DNA of 64,000 bases, from positions 124,001 to 188,000 of the forward strand of contig JAWPGT010000030.1 in the NCBI GenBank assembly GCA_034638255.1, read 5' to 3'. Of this stretch, positions 33,273-45,602 are shown piece by piece. The DNA is from Coprinus comatus. Its lineage: Eukaryota > Basidiomycota > Agaricomycetes > Agaricales > Agaricaceae. How positions within the stretch are numbered: position 1 is the stretch's first letter; each line of letters starts with the position of its first letter. The position numbers and the translations under genes are program-made. The notes beneath the pieces are model-generated. The model ran no database searches. It saw nothing but the letters and a program-made list of their open reading frames with translations, and had not been told where the DNA came from.

Positions 33273-34944
33273 ATGGAGGGTAGTGTAAGCTCAAGTGCGT
33301 CGACAGTGAACATCAGCATCCATGGACACTTCCAACCACAACCGCAACAACCGCATCCTATTATTGACGTTTCAGATTCTCCCCGGTCAAGTGCTCTACC
33401 ATCACCTCCAGATTCACCTTCATCTGGTTCAGTCTCCTCACTTCCTTCTGTTTCATCATCATTCTTCTTCAGCTCTGCTGCGGCAAGTCCTCCTCATATT
33501 CACCCCTCCCATCGTTCGGATAATGTAAGAGAACTAGGAGAGACAGAGGGTCTTATAATTCCATCTCTAACTCTTCCTTCTGCTCTTCGACGACCTTCTG
33601 CTTATGGACAGGCTATTGGAGAATTACGAATTCTAGTACTTGGGAATCATGGTTATGGCTCAGGCTCAGCTTTTGGTTCAGGAAGATCATCTCTCACAAA
33701 CTTGCTATTAGAGGATAACGATGCAGTGGTTGAAGTTGGTGCATGGGAAGAAACAGAGTATGGTCGAATTCTATATGCATCCACAGATTGGATTGAACAT
33801 AAAGATGCTCACGGTTTAGAGCAGTATGAACCTATGAAGAATATTGAGATTGTGGAATTGAAACCGCCGAACTGTGATTACGATCCAGGTTCTATCGATG
33901 TGAGTACGTTCTCTGTTTACACACATTCGTATATATTCTATTATCGTTATTTTGGATGTTAAAAGAGAGTCTACTTTTATAGGAAGCGAAGGTCATTCGA
34001 ACTGTGTTATCCATGATCAATTCTTCATTCCATTCCTTGGAGGAAGTGTTACGTCCAGATAATAGCCCTTCATCTGTGATTTCTTCACTCTTATCGTCAA
34101 ACTCAACTCCACTGTTTACTGCTATGGTGTACTGCTTATCCTCTAGTGAATACTTCATTTATCTACTTTACAACTTTTCCCAAAAACTAAATTGTTCTTA
34201 TTTTCAGCTCCCACCTCTATTGATCGAGAAATTATCAATGAACTTGGTACTCATATTCCTCTCATCCTCCTTCCGAGTCTACCTTCCCGTCATGGACATG
34301 GACATGATATCAATATCTCGTTCCCGAGGGAGAATCTTTCAGCATTCAAACCATCAACTGCAATCGCTTTACGTTCTGGTCTTTTCAATTCTCCAGAAAC
34401 TTTGGCTTTATTGCGTGGTGAAGCTACAGACCGTTATCTCAAATGGAGAGAAGTGGAACGAACTCTTTCTTCACTCATGAACTATTCACATTCGCATTTT
34501 TCTATATCCCATCATCCCCATTATCCTCATACGCAATCGCGGAGAAGTTCAAGATGGAATAAACAAAAATGGGAAGCACAATATCTTACATCCCTTTCTT
34601 ATGACGTAGCCAGATGTGTTCGTCGTCATCAGCTCCAACTTCCACTCTCACTTTCGTCTTCTTCAACTTCCGGCTCAAGTTTCTCCGCACACAATGACGG
34701 CCATCAAGATGAATCAACTCCTAGCGAATATGAATTATCTCCTCTTGATCCTTTACATCTCCCTTCTTTGATATTATTTTCTATATCTCTACTAAACCCT
34801 CTTCGTATTCGTCTACGCCACTTTTTCACCGAGTTTCTTGAATCAATCAGTAGTTCCAGTTCGGAAAGAGATGGGAATGTCAAGGTTGCTTTGATTAGTG
34901 GGTTTTGCATAGGTTTGGGATTGGGGGTGTTGATCAAATCATAA
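33273..34944 (+). CDS. Uncharacterised protein with P-loop-like motif and C-terminal membrane anchor
   Basis: Three exons (33273-33899, 33983-34145, 34208-34944) give 508 aa. The first 95 residues are Ser/Pro-rich. Next comes LRILVLGNHGYGSGSAFGSG followed by RSSLTNLLLED (about residues 110-142), which looks like the first beta strand and P-loop of a GTPase with Arg in place of the Walker A lysine. Later NIEIVEL and PLFTAMVYCLSSTPTSIDRE, then INELGTHIPLILLPSL, resemble the strand-helix pattern of a TRAFAC-type G domain. The C-terminal 17 residues (VALISGFCIGLGLGVLIKS) are one hydrophobic anchor. Inference: a degenerate, possibly non-nucleotide-binding GTPase-like tail-anchored protein. No family name can be given. 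Confidence 0.6.
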
Positions 34945-35359
34945 ACAATTGGTTTTACTACCCGAACTTCTTTGATTGATTAGTTACTTTGTCTTGTTTT
35001 TTCTTTCTATTTGTGTTGGTGGATGTGTTTTTTTTATATCACTGGTGACCAGTGATACATTGGCCTCTTTTCTTCTCCCTTTTCCCTCAATCACATACCC
35101 CTTCTTCAATTTGCTGTAATCTTATATACTGTACATACAATACAGTACATCGTGCTTTAACCCCTCCCTCCTGGTGTAAGGTGCAACAATAACAAGATGT
35201 TTTCATTTCGGAGCTCCGCATTGACATTGGTATTGATACTAAACATTTGCACAGGCGTTACATACATAAAATAAGTACAATCGTTGAATCTCCCAGTCTC
35301 ATAAATCGTTTTTTAGAAATCGCGCTAATCAGTACCAGTGTTCATATATCACATCATCA
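34945..35359. other. Intergenic region between convergent genes
   Basis: T-rich 3' UTR-like sequence with no gene. Contains the palindromic word ATCACTGGTGACCAGTGAT at about 35039 and TACTGTACATACAATACAGTA at about 35126; either may be a 3' processing or chance hairpin. Confidence 0.4.
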
Positions 35360-38300
35360 TCACATCATAATTTCACCATTCAATATATCTTCCTTTTTAC
35401 CCAAATAGAAAACCGGGATTTTATCAAGCGGTGCATCAACAGTAACATTCTTTCCTCCAATCCCATGATCTTCATCTGTCCACCTGATTTTTTTTTTAAA
35501 TCAATCATAAGAACCCAGAGTAGGTAAATAGTAAAACCCCAAGAAGTAGCATAATCCCCCAAATAATAATAATAATCACGTACCAGTGTTTCCATGTGAG
35601 CCCGGACCCAGACTTGTTAGATTGTAGTTTTGGTAGATAAACGGTGTGAGTGATTGTTCCAGGTAACCCGACTGGAGAAACTAAAAGTCGAGGTCCTATT
35701 AAAACATAAAACATAAAAAAGTGATTAGTCTTAGGTCCAAACACTTGGAAATTGTGATTTACCGAACATATACTGATGTACAATACTTGGATCATTTATC
35801 CTCGTTCCACTTAAAACAATTTCATCATTTGAGAAATCGAAATAAAGAGGACGCATGATGACTTTTCCATTTGTTTGAAGCATTTGGAATAGTTTTTGGA
35901 TGTAAGGGATTAATTGATAACGAAGTGCGATGTACTGGAATGGAAGTTGAATTATACCAATAATGAATAATCAGTGTTTTTACTTTTTAACCATTGTTAT
36001 TGAATATGCGCGACGTACTTTCTTTAATATAATAAAGTTATCTTCTCCGTATGACCACGGCTAATCAAAGAAAGTTATCGAAGAACAGAGATCAATAACA
36101 GGGGGGTTTTTTTTAAAAAAAAAAAAGAGAAAGACAAAAAAGTTTCTTACCTCGTTAGGACAAGGATTAGCATGTGGAAGTGGCGATGTCCTTGTAATGT
36201 TACAAGAGCGTGTACTATTTTGAATAGTTAGTTTTTATTTTCTTTTTGTATACCTCGAGTCCTCAGACTATGTATGAAACTCACCCATGAACTCGTGTCT
36301 AGAAAAAAAAAGGCATCAGAAACGAGGGGACAGTTTTAGAGAGAGGAACTTGCATATGGAAGAAACACGCCCATAGCGAACCAACGAACAAACAACTCTT
36401 TACCCTAAACAATAAACATAAACATGTCAAAGAAAAAAAAGAATTCATCAGTACTGTCACAAATGTGAAATACGAAACACGAAACACGATTTTTTTCAAG
36501 AGTTACAAAAGACTTACCTCGTCTGTATCAATATTAAGACCAGCAAACCCACCAATATCAAGAGTCCAAGAAGATATTCCAGAAGCAGCAACAGAAACTC
36601 CAGTTGTAATTTGTTGTAATAAAACATCAAAAGTCGAATCCGTATCACCACTCCATAGGTATGAACAAAATCTTTGACCTCCTATAAATGTACTCCTCGT
36701 TAATGACATGTATTGACATGATATTTTGGCATCGGATCCAGGTCCAGGTATGGATACGGGTCGAGGTGACGATGAGTCGGTATCGGAATTGGTAACAAGA
36801 AGAGGAGTAAGAGTAAGATTGTTTAAACCTTCTTCGATAGCTTGTTGATGTAACCAAGGATACATTTTACCTGCACCTTCTTGTGATCCTATGAAATATT
36901 GAGTAAAAGAACGGGAATAAGGAATTGATGAGATGGTTTGGCCGTTATTTTCGAATGGTTCTCCTAATGTTCCTCCTATACATTAAATATACATGTGTGT
37001 GTGTGTGAGTAGGGTTGTCACATTACCAGAGTCTAAGGGATTAACAAACCGTCAGCTTGATCAATCCAGAAATTGTGGATTCCTTTAGAGAAGTAACTTT
37101 CGTTTAATCGATTCCCTAGTTGTAAAATATATTGTAATCAGTAATTTTGACAAGTAGTCGAAGCCACAATAATACATACATAGAAATTCTCTAGCGGCAG
37201 GGTTGGTAGAATCAACTGGTAAATTGAAGTATTAAATTATGAGAAACTCTTTGGAAGCAATAGATATAGGTATAGATTTATATTACTCACCAAGTCGAGT
37301 ATAGACGCCTTCGAACGAATCTTGAACACCAGATCCATCACGAGTAATTGCAAGTAAACCCTCCGTTTGCAAGGTAAGGTAATTCTCGGATTTATCTTCG
37401 ACACTAGGCCATAAAGATACCATAAGTTCTGCTCCTGTTAGTTCTTTGACATGTCTTGCCATTGAAGCTGGGTCAGGCCAAACATCAGAGTCGAAAGACC
37501 TTGATTCATAATAGGCATTAGGTATTGGATTCATAGAAATCAAAAAAATTTGTTTTGTTTAAATTCTTACCAGTCGCCTTGGAATTTCCATGCAAAGAAG
37601 TCTGTGGAATGGTAAACATCGTTTGATGGGTGGTGCGGCGGTCCGCTAGCAGAAACATACCAATCACGATTAAGGAGACAGGAACTTGTTCGTCGTGAAA
37701 TCTTTGTGCCAAGTCCATAATTTGTGTTTGGTTATAATATCTGAGTTTGGATTGTTGATAGCCAAGCATGAATTCCGGTGGTGTAGGCTGTCGACCTGGA
37801 ATAATGATATGTATTTTTATTTTGGGTAGGAAGTAATTGGAATTTTACCTGTTACGGCGGTGAACTGTTCCTGCAAAGCATCGTAATCGCCCTCATTAGC
37901 CGTAGTGCTACCATTTACAAATCAATAAAATATACAATGGTGAAGTCGGTAGTACTCACATATAATAGTCCATCACTGTTGATTCATCCGCTACAAAGCG
38001 TGTGCGAAGGCGGTCAAATTCTGTGGAGAAGTTCAGGTAGCGTTTTATTATAAGAGAGTAGATTGACTTGCCTACACGACCTTGACCGGGATGGTTAAAG
38101 AACATGAGATATCCCTTATACAAGCAAAGGGTCAGGGCATGGATTTGACTTTGCATTAGACGGGTATGTACTTTGTTTGACATCCAAATGGGAAGAGTTA
38201 CGTGGGAGTTGTAGTTGATAAAGTCTACGACCTGGCCTTTCTTGTTGACAGAATGATCTTTGCAACAAGCATGTTGACCAGTTCCTACGAACAACTCGTC

Positions 38301-38809
38301 CGGCTCTGCTGAGAAACTAAACTGTGCTTGGAAAGATTGGCCTCGTATATCCTGTATGTAGTAACGAGATGGCAAAATCTTGGTATCGGTAAATTCACCA
38401 GTTAATAGGGTAAGGTTGTCATCGGAATCAACTCTGAAGAAAGTGACGACTCCACGAGATACATTGGCGAGGAGATTTCCATTGCGTATGGCAGCATCAC
38501 CTTGGAAAGGAACTTTGATAGAGTGTTCAAGACCATGTGAACTAGGGCCTTGAAGAGGAGGATCTAATAATGCAGAAGGCTCCGCGCCTGTGGGATCGCG
38601 GAGGAGACTGGTACGAACACGGAAACCATGATTTCCGTATGGCTAGAGATGGTCTGAGTGGTTTGAAGATATTTATATATTTTGTCAAGCACCTGTATGT
38701 ACACACGTTCAAAACCATTTTGAATCTTAATTCCGGTTCCGTTTGGGCTGAAGTAGTCTGTGGCCGCTAGGACCACAGAGACGGGGAAGAGGAGGGAAAA
38801 AAGAAGCAT
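35360..38809 (-). CDS. Secreted glycoside hydrolase family 31 (alpha-glucosidase type)
   Basis: Starts with a signal peptide (MLLFSLLFPVSVVLAATDY) and runs through many short exons separated by 50-120 nt introns; not every junction was fixed. Order of recognisable parts: N-terminal beta domain (PYGNHGFRVRTSLLRDPTG, VTLPIWMSNKVYGYLMFFN), barrel start LGYQQSKLRYYNQ, VPVSLIVIDWY, then DVWPDPASMARHVKELTGAE, the nucleophile region FWIDQADGG (about 37040-37075), the acid/base region SYLWSGDTDSTFD (about 36625-36665), and the C-terminal MRPLYFDF and FGPRLLVSPV. GH31 enzymes release or transfer alpha-linked glucose or xylose; the exact substrate is not clear. It ends in GEIMM at 35360. Expected outside the cell or in the wall. 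Confidence 0.88.
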
Positions 38810-38982
38810 GATTCTTTGGTGCCCATGGTTGCACCTTCAGCATTTTATATTTTCGACCTGTTAGCGACGGCCCGTCGAAGAAGCAGAAGTTGAGAAGGAC
38901 GAGGGTATATTGTTTGTTCCAGAGGTTTGTGGCAAACATGGCTGAAGGTGAGATGGGATATATTATTATTATATGTTTTGTG

Positions 38983-41900
38983 ATGTCTTTGGAAGAGCTC
39001 TTCAGTGGCTCGGTTCTTGCGCTTACTGTCCCAACCACTGCAATACACTTTCCTCCTCCAAACCCTGCTCAGGAATGGCTAGATGCTCTCTTCTCTAGCG
39101 TCCATGGACGAGAACAGGCCTTCTTTGGTGAGCAAGGATATCCTGCCATTCGCTCAGCAGATATTAACACACGAAAGACGAACAACTACAGTCGTATCTG
39201 ACTCTCAAAGTCCCGCATCCTTCGCCTGAACAGCCCCCTGATCCTCAGAAGCCTCCACAACAGTTGCTCGAGTTTCTAGCTCACGTCCAGATCTCACTCG
39301 AAGCGAGTTATATCCCCCAAGCATCCCCGCCCTCAGACTCTCCTCAAACTGCTCGTCTCTCTGCCCCACCACGTGCTTCCACCCTCACCCCAAAACTCTC
39401 AGCCAGGACAAACTACCATCCGTCAATTCTTCCTCCAAATACTCCTAATCCTACACCAACTACCGCAGAACAAGACAGAAAGTATGTCTCTGCACAGGGA
39501 ACATTACTTCAAACCATCATCTGGGGCCAGGCTCCATCTGAATCCTCACAAGAAGATTTCTCCCTCGTATGGTCCCAGTCAGAGAACGTTTGGATTGTCG
39601 TTTATCGGCTAGCATTGACTATCTGTCCGTTACCTTTTTCATTGTTTTCCAGTTCATCACGTCGCTCACTGTACATACCCAGCTTTTATCCGCCTAAACT
39701 TTATAAATCCCCTACTATGTCTCACTGTATCAGCGACGTTGCGTGAAAGACCAGTTATATCCTCTTCTTCCCAACATCCACTCGTGCGCTTCCTCAAGTC
39801 CTTTAGAGATTCTTCGACTACCATCTTTCCAGAATCACCCATGGTTAACGAGCAAGAACAAACTCAAGACACTGATGAGCTAGAAGGTTTTGAAGAAGTA
39901 AATCTGCTGGAAGGCTTACTTGCTGGTATAGATGCCAAGTTGATTATCGTTTCTCTCATATTGAGTACTTATTCTAGGTCCTATATTTTCGAAAATGGGG
40001 CCAGCCGAAATAAATCTCTCGTCAACTCGGCTTGGGGCCGTTTCCCGACAAAAACTATTCTCTCTGCCACCGAGACATCTACCAACCCCTAGTGCTGTCT
40101 CTCCTTCCCCCACAACCGCCCTTAGGAAAGCCCATCCAACATTACGCAAATCATATCGTAAAACACTAGAAACTGTTTCAGGCTTCCGTGTACGCATGCG
40201 AACCGTCTTTGTTCCCAGTGTTCTCCTCGAAAATGAAGATAGTCAGGATAAAATGTCGGCTGGTAATGAAGAAAGAACTGTCGTTCTGTGCGTTGAAGTC
40301 GAGAATTCCGGAGAGGCAGGAAAAGGCATTGGGTTTGAAGTTCAAAAAGTCGAAGTGGTTATTAGCGGAGATGAGGCGAAGGCAAGGTTAATAACATGGG
40401 GTACAAACTTTACCGCATCCGACTCGACTGTCTATCCCCTGAAGATTGATCAATGGGCTCAATGCAACCTATTATACGCAGTATCATTTATGCGTTCACC
40501 AGAAGAATTAGACGCCTTCTCCTTTGCCCGTGCTTCTACAAACCAACGTCACTTGGATCTTCAAAGGGCTGTTTCGATTAATATTCATGTCAAACCATAC
40601 TTACAAGCGAACGAGGAGACCTCTTATCCTACTCAAACATTCTCCTCGAGATGGAATTGCGTTCTCGACCTATCTGCTCATCAGTCTCAGCTTCTCCGTC
40701 ATAATGATACCACCGATCTTTCCTATGAGCATCCGAATGTCTTACCCGAACCACCTTCCCCATTCCCAGTTTCAGGTCTACAGACATCAAAACCTAGTCC
40801 ACTTGGAACCAGTACAGCCCTTCGATCTCAAATGTTGGCTGGTAGAGCTATCAAAACATTGACACCTATTCCAACGAGTTTTAATCCTTCTCGGATGTCA
40901 ATGCATCAACATCAACCTAATCAATACCCTCGTTCACCTACAACCTATACTGCACCAATATCAGGAGTAGCAATGAATTATGAAAGACATTATAATCCAG
41001 GATCACAACAATTCATTCCTCCTTCTCAATCACTATCGCATTTTTTCGAACCACCAACACCAGCACCAACATCAATACCAATGACTCCAGCATATCCTTC
41101 ATATCCTACTTCTTTAAAGTCAGGTTTCCAACAACCACAAACACCTATTTCTCAAGGGCCTATTGCACCTCAAACTTCAATTGGGATTGTTGGTCCTAGT
41201 TTGGAAGTTAGGAGAAATAGAAGTAATCCTTTGGGTGGTTATGAACCTCCTACACCAATTCCTCAACATGCAGACATGAATACGAATATGAATGCGACGA
41301 ATATGAATATATTTGGAATGGAACAGAAAAATATTTTAGGAGGTGATGGAGATGATAATAATAGCAATGATACTGTTGTTGTTTCTGTTGGATTGTTACC
41401 TATAATTCAAGAAGGAGGGATAAACTTGAATCATGAAAACAATGAGAACGGAATGAGAATGAGGATGGACAAGGACAAGGACAAGGACAGGAATTCAGAG
41501 TTGGGTTTGGTAAGATATATCCTTTGGATTGTTTTACACTTGATATTTTTGTTTTCAATCGATCTGATCGAACAAGACGGTTTGAAATTACTTGTCCTGA
41601 TAAACGAAGTAAAAAGAGAAGAGGTGGAACTGGAACTAGGATTGGAGAAGATGTTGATGGTGGAGTTGGAATTGGAACCGATAATACTGGTACTAATCGT
41701 CTTAAGATGGGGTATCCAGGTATATTACCAATGGAAGGTCGTGTAAGGATAGGGTGAGTAATTTTAAACTTCAATTTCTCTTTCCTTCCTTCCTTCCTTC
41801 CTCTTCTTTAGTTTCTCCTAATCCATTCTACATTCTATATATATATACTAATAAATAAATAAAAAATTCATTGCAATTTAGCCCATTACTAGGATCGGCA

Positions 41901-42112
41901 TGTCAATCAGTTCGAATGGAGTTCTTAGCCATATCTCCTGGTGTGCATTCTATTGATGCATTAACTCTAACAGATATTGAAACTGGCTTTTCAATCAATC
42001 TTCGGTATGTAAAAACTTTTTTTTTTTTAGCTTTAAACTCGAATTTACGTTTATCAATTTCCCTAGATCGGTCATGGATGTAGTGGTCCATAATCCTGAT
42101 GATAAGCTATAG
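38983..42112 (+). CDS. TRAPP-II complex subunit Trs65
   Basis: Subunit of the TRAPP-II vesicle-tethering/Rab-GEF complex at the late Golgi. The start MSLEELFSGSVLAL was preferred over an in-frame ATG at 38938 by its family-like beginning. Introns: 39128-39177, one near 39625-39651, one near 39922-39977, then 41754-41880 and 42006-42065. Landmarks: ENVWIVVYRLALTI, RLNFINPLLCLTVSATL, VRMRTVFVPSVLLEN, IDQWAQCNLLYAVSFM, a long Pro/Ser/Asn-rich disordered middle (about 40780-41500), IYPLDCFTLDIFVFNRSD, and the characteristic end GPLLGSACQSVRMEFLAISP...SVMDVVVHNPDDKL. Around 41440-41480 the frame moves by -1 in a low-complexity stretch: probably a one-base deletion, less likely an odd intron. Confidence 0.85.
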
Positions 42113-42869
42113 AAGTATGATAAATCCTTCGTTGACTTGGGAATTCAGTCTTTTTTTTTTTCCAAAGAGAGCAACTCCTAGGATCTACAGTTTATGCGAG
42201 TCAATTACTCTACATATGATATACTTTGCAAAAACGAAAACAGCACACGAAAACAACACACATACAGAATCCTCCCCCATTCTTGATTTCGGGCCCGTCG
42301 CTTATGCTTTATGGTAACCCCTAGCCCCTCCCAGCCCTGCATCTCGCTCACATCATCAAGGACAATCCCATGATGTGGCGTCAAAGATTTTCAAATAACA
42401 ATTACCTAACAATTTTTTGTTCTCTCAAACTCCTTCATGGAAGGAAGTTTTCTGGAATGATGCCCAAAAAAGAAGGAACAAAACGTAATAAATATTTGTA
42501 AGAATAAAGGAAGCAAGGACGAAATACAACATGCATCAATCTCTCCAACCCCAATAGTTTTTTTTTAAGTTTGTTAAACAAAAGAAAGCAGTCCCAAAGA
42601 AACAAAGTATAAAAAAGATAATAAAAAATGAAGAGAGAACAAGGGTAAATAGGTAGAAGGGTAAATAAAAACGTGACAAGATCCAGGGTTAGCGTTAGAA
42701 CGAAGCGAGGAGAATTGCAAAATAGCGTGTGTGTGTGGCGTGTGAAGTGACATAGGGAGAAAACTATTATTTTCCCTCTTGATAATAAGACCCTTTGACG
42801 AGTTCATGAAGCAAGTAGGTTGCGCAGAAAGTAATGTGAACAGAGCAAAAGAAATGCATTGCTACATAA
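42113..42869. other. Intergenic region between convergent genes
   Basis: 3' flanks of Trs65 and of the minus-strand gene ending at 42870. No gene recognised; several homopolymer runs and a (GT)n run at 42727-42736. Confidence 0.4.
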
Positions 42870-43525
42870 CTAGACCATTGAAGCAGGCCGACGAGTGTAT
42901 TGCATTTGAGATGAATACTTTGCAGGTCTCGGTGGCGGTCTTTGTGTGGGTTTACGGAATGTCTATTTCATATGGTTAGTTGATTCAGGGAAATGGAGGG
43001 GGGGAGAAGTAATGACTAACATGTCTTGACATAATCATCTTTGCCATTGATACCGGGACCTCAGATTGATACATAGCAGGGGCTAGAATATGTATTAGCC
43101 AACAGTAAGCACTCAAGAGGGAAATGGGGCATACGAGGATGTTCAAATGCTGGGACACCTCTCCGACCTGGTTGCCAAGATTGCTGGACAGACTTCTGAG
43201 TTGCGATAAGTCCTATACCTCTCACTTTCATATCCTTCTCATTGACCTTCAACGACAGAGGGAGTGTTGGGAGGTTGTCCAATGTGAGAAGACCCCATCC
43301 CCAAGACGACGATGCCGATGACTGTTCAGTAGCATGAGGCTGTTGTTGAGCTAGCGTCTGTTTCTGTGCCGATGACGATATCCGTGTCCGTAGAAAGAGC
43401 AGGGCTGCTCGGATTATGGCGAGGAGGAGGATAGAAATAAGCAGCGATAAGAGGATAGCCGTATGGTTGGATAGGGGGAAAGAGACACTGGACATGTGTA
43501 ACCTGCTAGAAAACCGAATAAACAT
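42870..43525 (-). CDS. Uncharacterised single-pass membrane protein, 181 aa
   Basis: Three exons (43525-43135, 43082-43021, 42962-42870) with GT-AG introns of 52 and 58 nt give 181 aa. A strong transmembrane segment (AILLSLLISILLLAIIRAALLFL, about residues 20-42, shown in part) is followed by a Gln/Ser-rich linker, then SWGWGLLTLDNLPTLPLSL and a basic C-terminus with YQSEVPVSMAKMIMSRHTF and RKPTQRPPPRPAK. Choosing the 52-nt intron removes an apparent early stop and joins GVPAFEHP to PPAMYQSEV. A small membrane protein with a cytosolic basic tail is the best description; no function is known to me. It has the compact intron pattern of its neighbours. Confidence 0.6.
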
Positions 43526-44163
43526 TGGAAAGACCGGGGGAAGTGACGAAGGGAGCGTCAAGGGAGGGCGGTGAGGGCGACGACGACGAGCACAGACGTG
43601 GTCAGCAACCAGAATGGGAATGGGTTTTGCAGACTATAAGACTTCGGCAAACTCCGAACCACCCATCTGGAACCTGCTTCCTTCCCACGAGGTCTCCTCC
43701 CTTCTTTATGCTTCAAGCCCCTACCCCCTTGGACCTTTTCATAGACCTCATGTCACAAATACGATGTGTTTCATTGCTTTCATGTGTCCTTTGTAGCATT
43801 GCCTCGGTTATATCTGATGTCATATAATACACATTTTCGACTATTAATCGGATTGTGTCATCGCCATGGGGGCCGTTTCCCGATACAATCACGGCTACTT
43901 GAGACCAGTTGATCAAGTGCTTTTCCCCGTTCTGCGCAATTCAATCCGTCGTTTATCCTTTTTCCGTGCCATTCTTATTCTCAATAGCCGTCATGTGTTG
44001 TTATACCTCCCGGAATTCCTCCTATAATACCGAAAGAACTAACGACACCTTAACAAAGGTCGTTAATCAACTTTCAAATTCCAGTGTCATTGCCAATTAG
44101 TGGTCTCTAACCCGGTAACCCGATCCACATAGCCACAAAATGAAAATGTAGTCAAAATAAATT
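43526..44163. other. Intergenic region without a recognised gene
   Basis: About 640 bp. Short open frames without family resemblance. Contains the upstream region of the 181-aa protein gene and the downstream flank of the tRNA. Confidence 0.4.
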
Positions 44164-44274
44164 CGCTGGAAGCAGGATTTGAACCTACGCGGTGAAACAC
44201 CAAGTGATAATATTGGAAGGACATTTCTGTTCAACCATTCAAATCACTCGCCTTAACGACTCGGCCATTCCAGC
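44164..44274 (-). tRNA. tRNA-Ser (anticodon UGA), intron-containing
   Basis: On minus, the 7-bp acceptor stem GCTGGAA/TTCCAGC is perfect, with G as discriminator base. The D arm reads GGCCGAGTCGTTAAGGC, the anticodon stem is AGTGA/TCACT and the loop is TT-TGA-A, giving anticodon UGA. An intron of about 29 nt follows the base after the anticodon, the usual nuclear position. A long variable arm (TGGTGTTTCACCGC) and a standard T arm (GTAGGTTCAAATCCTGC) confirm a class II serine tRNA. Internal A and B box sequences are present. Confidence 0.93.
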
Positions 44275-45175
44275 TCATGTTGACGGGAGTCACTTAGTCC
44301 ACCCAGGACGCGAGTGTTCTTTGAGGGGTAATAAAAAAGTAAAGTAGTTTACGTGATGACACACCACCCACTTTAAATTATATACATTCATTGAACATTT
44401 CGAATCCCGTTCAATAACTAAGGAATTGTCGTTGACTGGTACCTGCAGGAACCGGTGAAATGTGCCGGGGAGCACTTAATAATAGATTGTGAAGAATATG
44501 ACCGCGCTTATTGGTTTTGTTCTCTGGTTTAGCGGTGAATATCCACCCGATCTCCTGCCGCTTGTTCGACTGGACGGGTCATGTAGTATTTGGGTGGTAT
44601 ACTGAATAGCTATGATGAAAGTATCAAGTACAAAAAAAGGGAGGTTTTATCCTCTGAAACACCCTCACTTTAGTAGAGGATCACAGCAGATTTGCCTCGC
44701 ATACTGGTATCGGCCGATATACTACATTAAGGTTCCAATTACCCTAAGATACAGCGAGGTTTCTCTCTACGGCGCACTATGTTTTATCTATTATATTTAT
44801 GTGCCATTATATAAACTTCTAGAGGTCTGAAACCCGGGGTCACAATTTCTCTTTTAAGTCTCTCTTAGTCTTACTAACATGTAGTAAAGGACAACATTTG
44901 TTTTATTTCCTAACCGTTACATAGTACTACAATCAGCAGACATTGATTCGCTCAGTCAACTCAACACAATTCTATTCCATGAAGTTAATCATCCTCGAAA
45001 ACTATCCTCCATCACTTCTACTTCATCTGCATATAAATCAACCCAAAATCTCTGATATCTTTAACGATCAACCTATAACTCAAAAGTCTCTTCCAACCCT
45101 GTTTTCCCTGAAATCCCGTAAAATCTCCATCTCCATCTGTCTTAGTTTGAGGTTTCGTTATAAACACCCCTCAAT
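44275..45175. other. Intergenic region without a recognised gene
   Basis: About 900 bp between the tRNA 5' side and the 3' end of the next minus-strand gene. Short open frames only; none has a recognisable product. The part near 44600-44830 has the longest + frame (72 codons), with no family match I can defend. Confidence 0.4.
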
Positions 45176-45565
45176 TCAATCAGTCCCAATCCCAGTAACA
45201 CCACTGTCCCATACATTATCACAATCTTCTTCATCCTCTTGCTCTGTATCGGCATTATTTTCATAGTCAATCATGAGCCTAAAGTTATTATTATTTTCCA
45301 TCATGGTATTAGTTTTGTCGTTGACAGGTTTGCCTGTGTCGTTATCCTCTTCTCCAAAATAACCTTCATCAGTAACCTCTTGGTCTTGGTCTTGGTCTTC
45401 GGTTTTACTTTCGGTTTCAGTTTTATCCTTTGATAATTCCCTAAAATACTCTTGATCCTTCAAATACCTAGCCACCTTCTCTTGTACAAGCACACCTTCA
45501 CAAAAACAGTATCAATATCAACATCAATATCAATAAATTTACATTCCAGCGTTACGGCCAAAACC

Positions 45566-45602
<37 letters not shown>

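Noticed and set aside
35039..35057. Rho-independent-style hairpin as terminator
   Set aside because: A palindrome is present, but such terminators are not used by RNA polymerase II genes; left as a note only.
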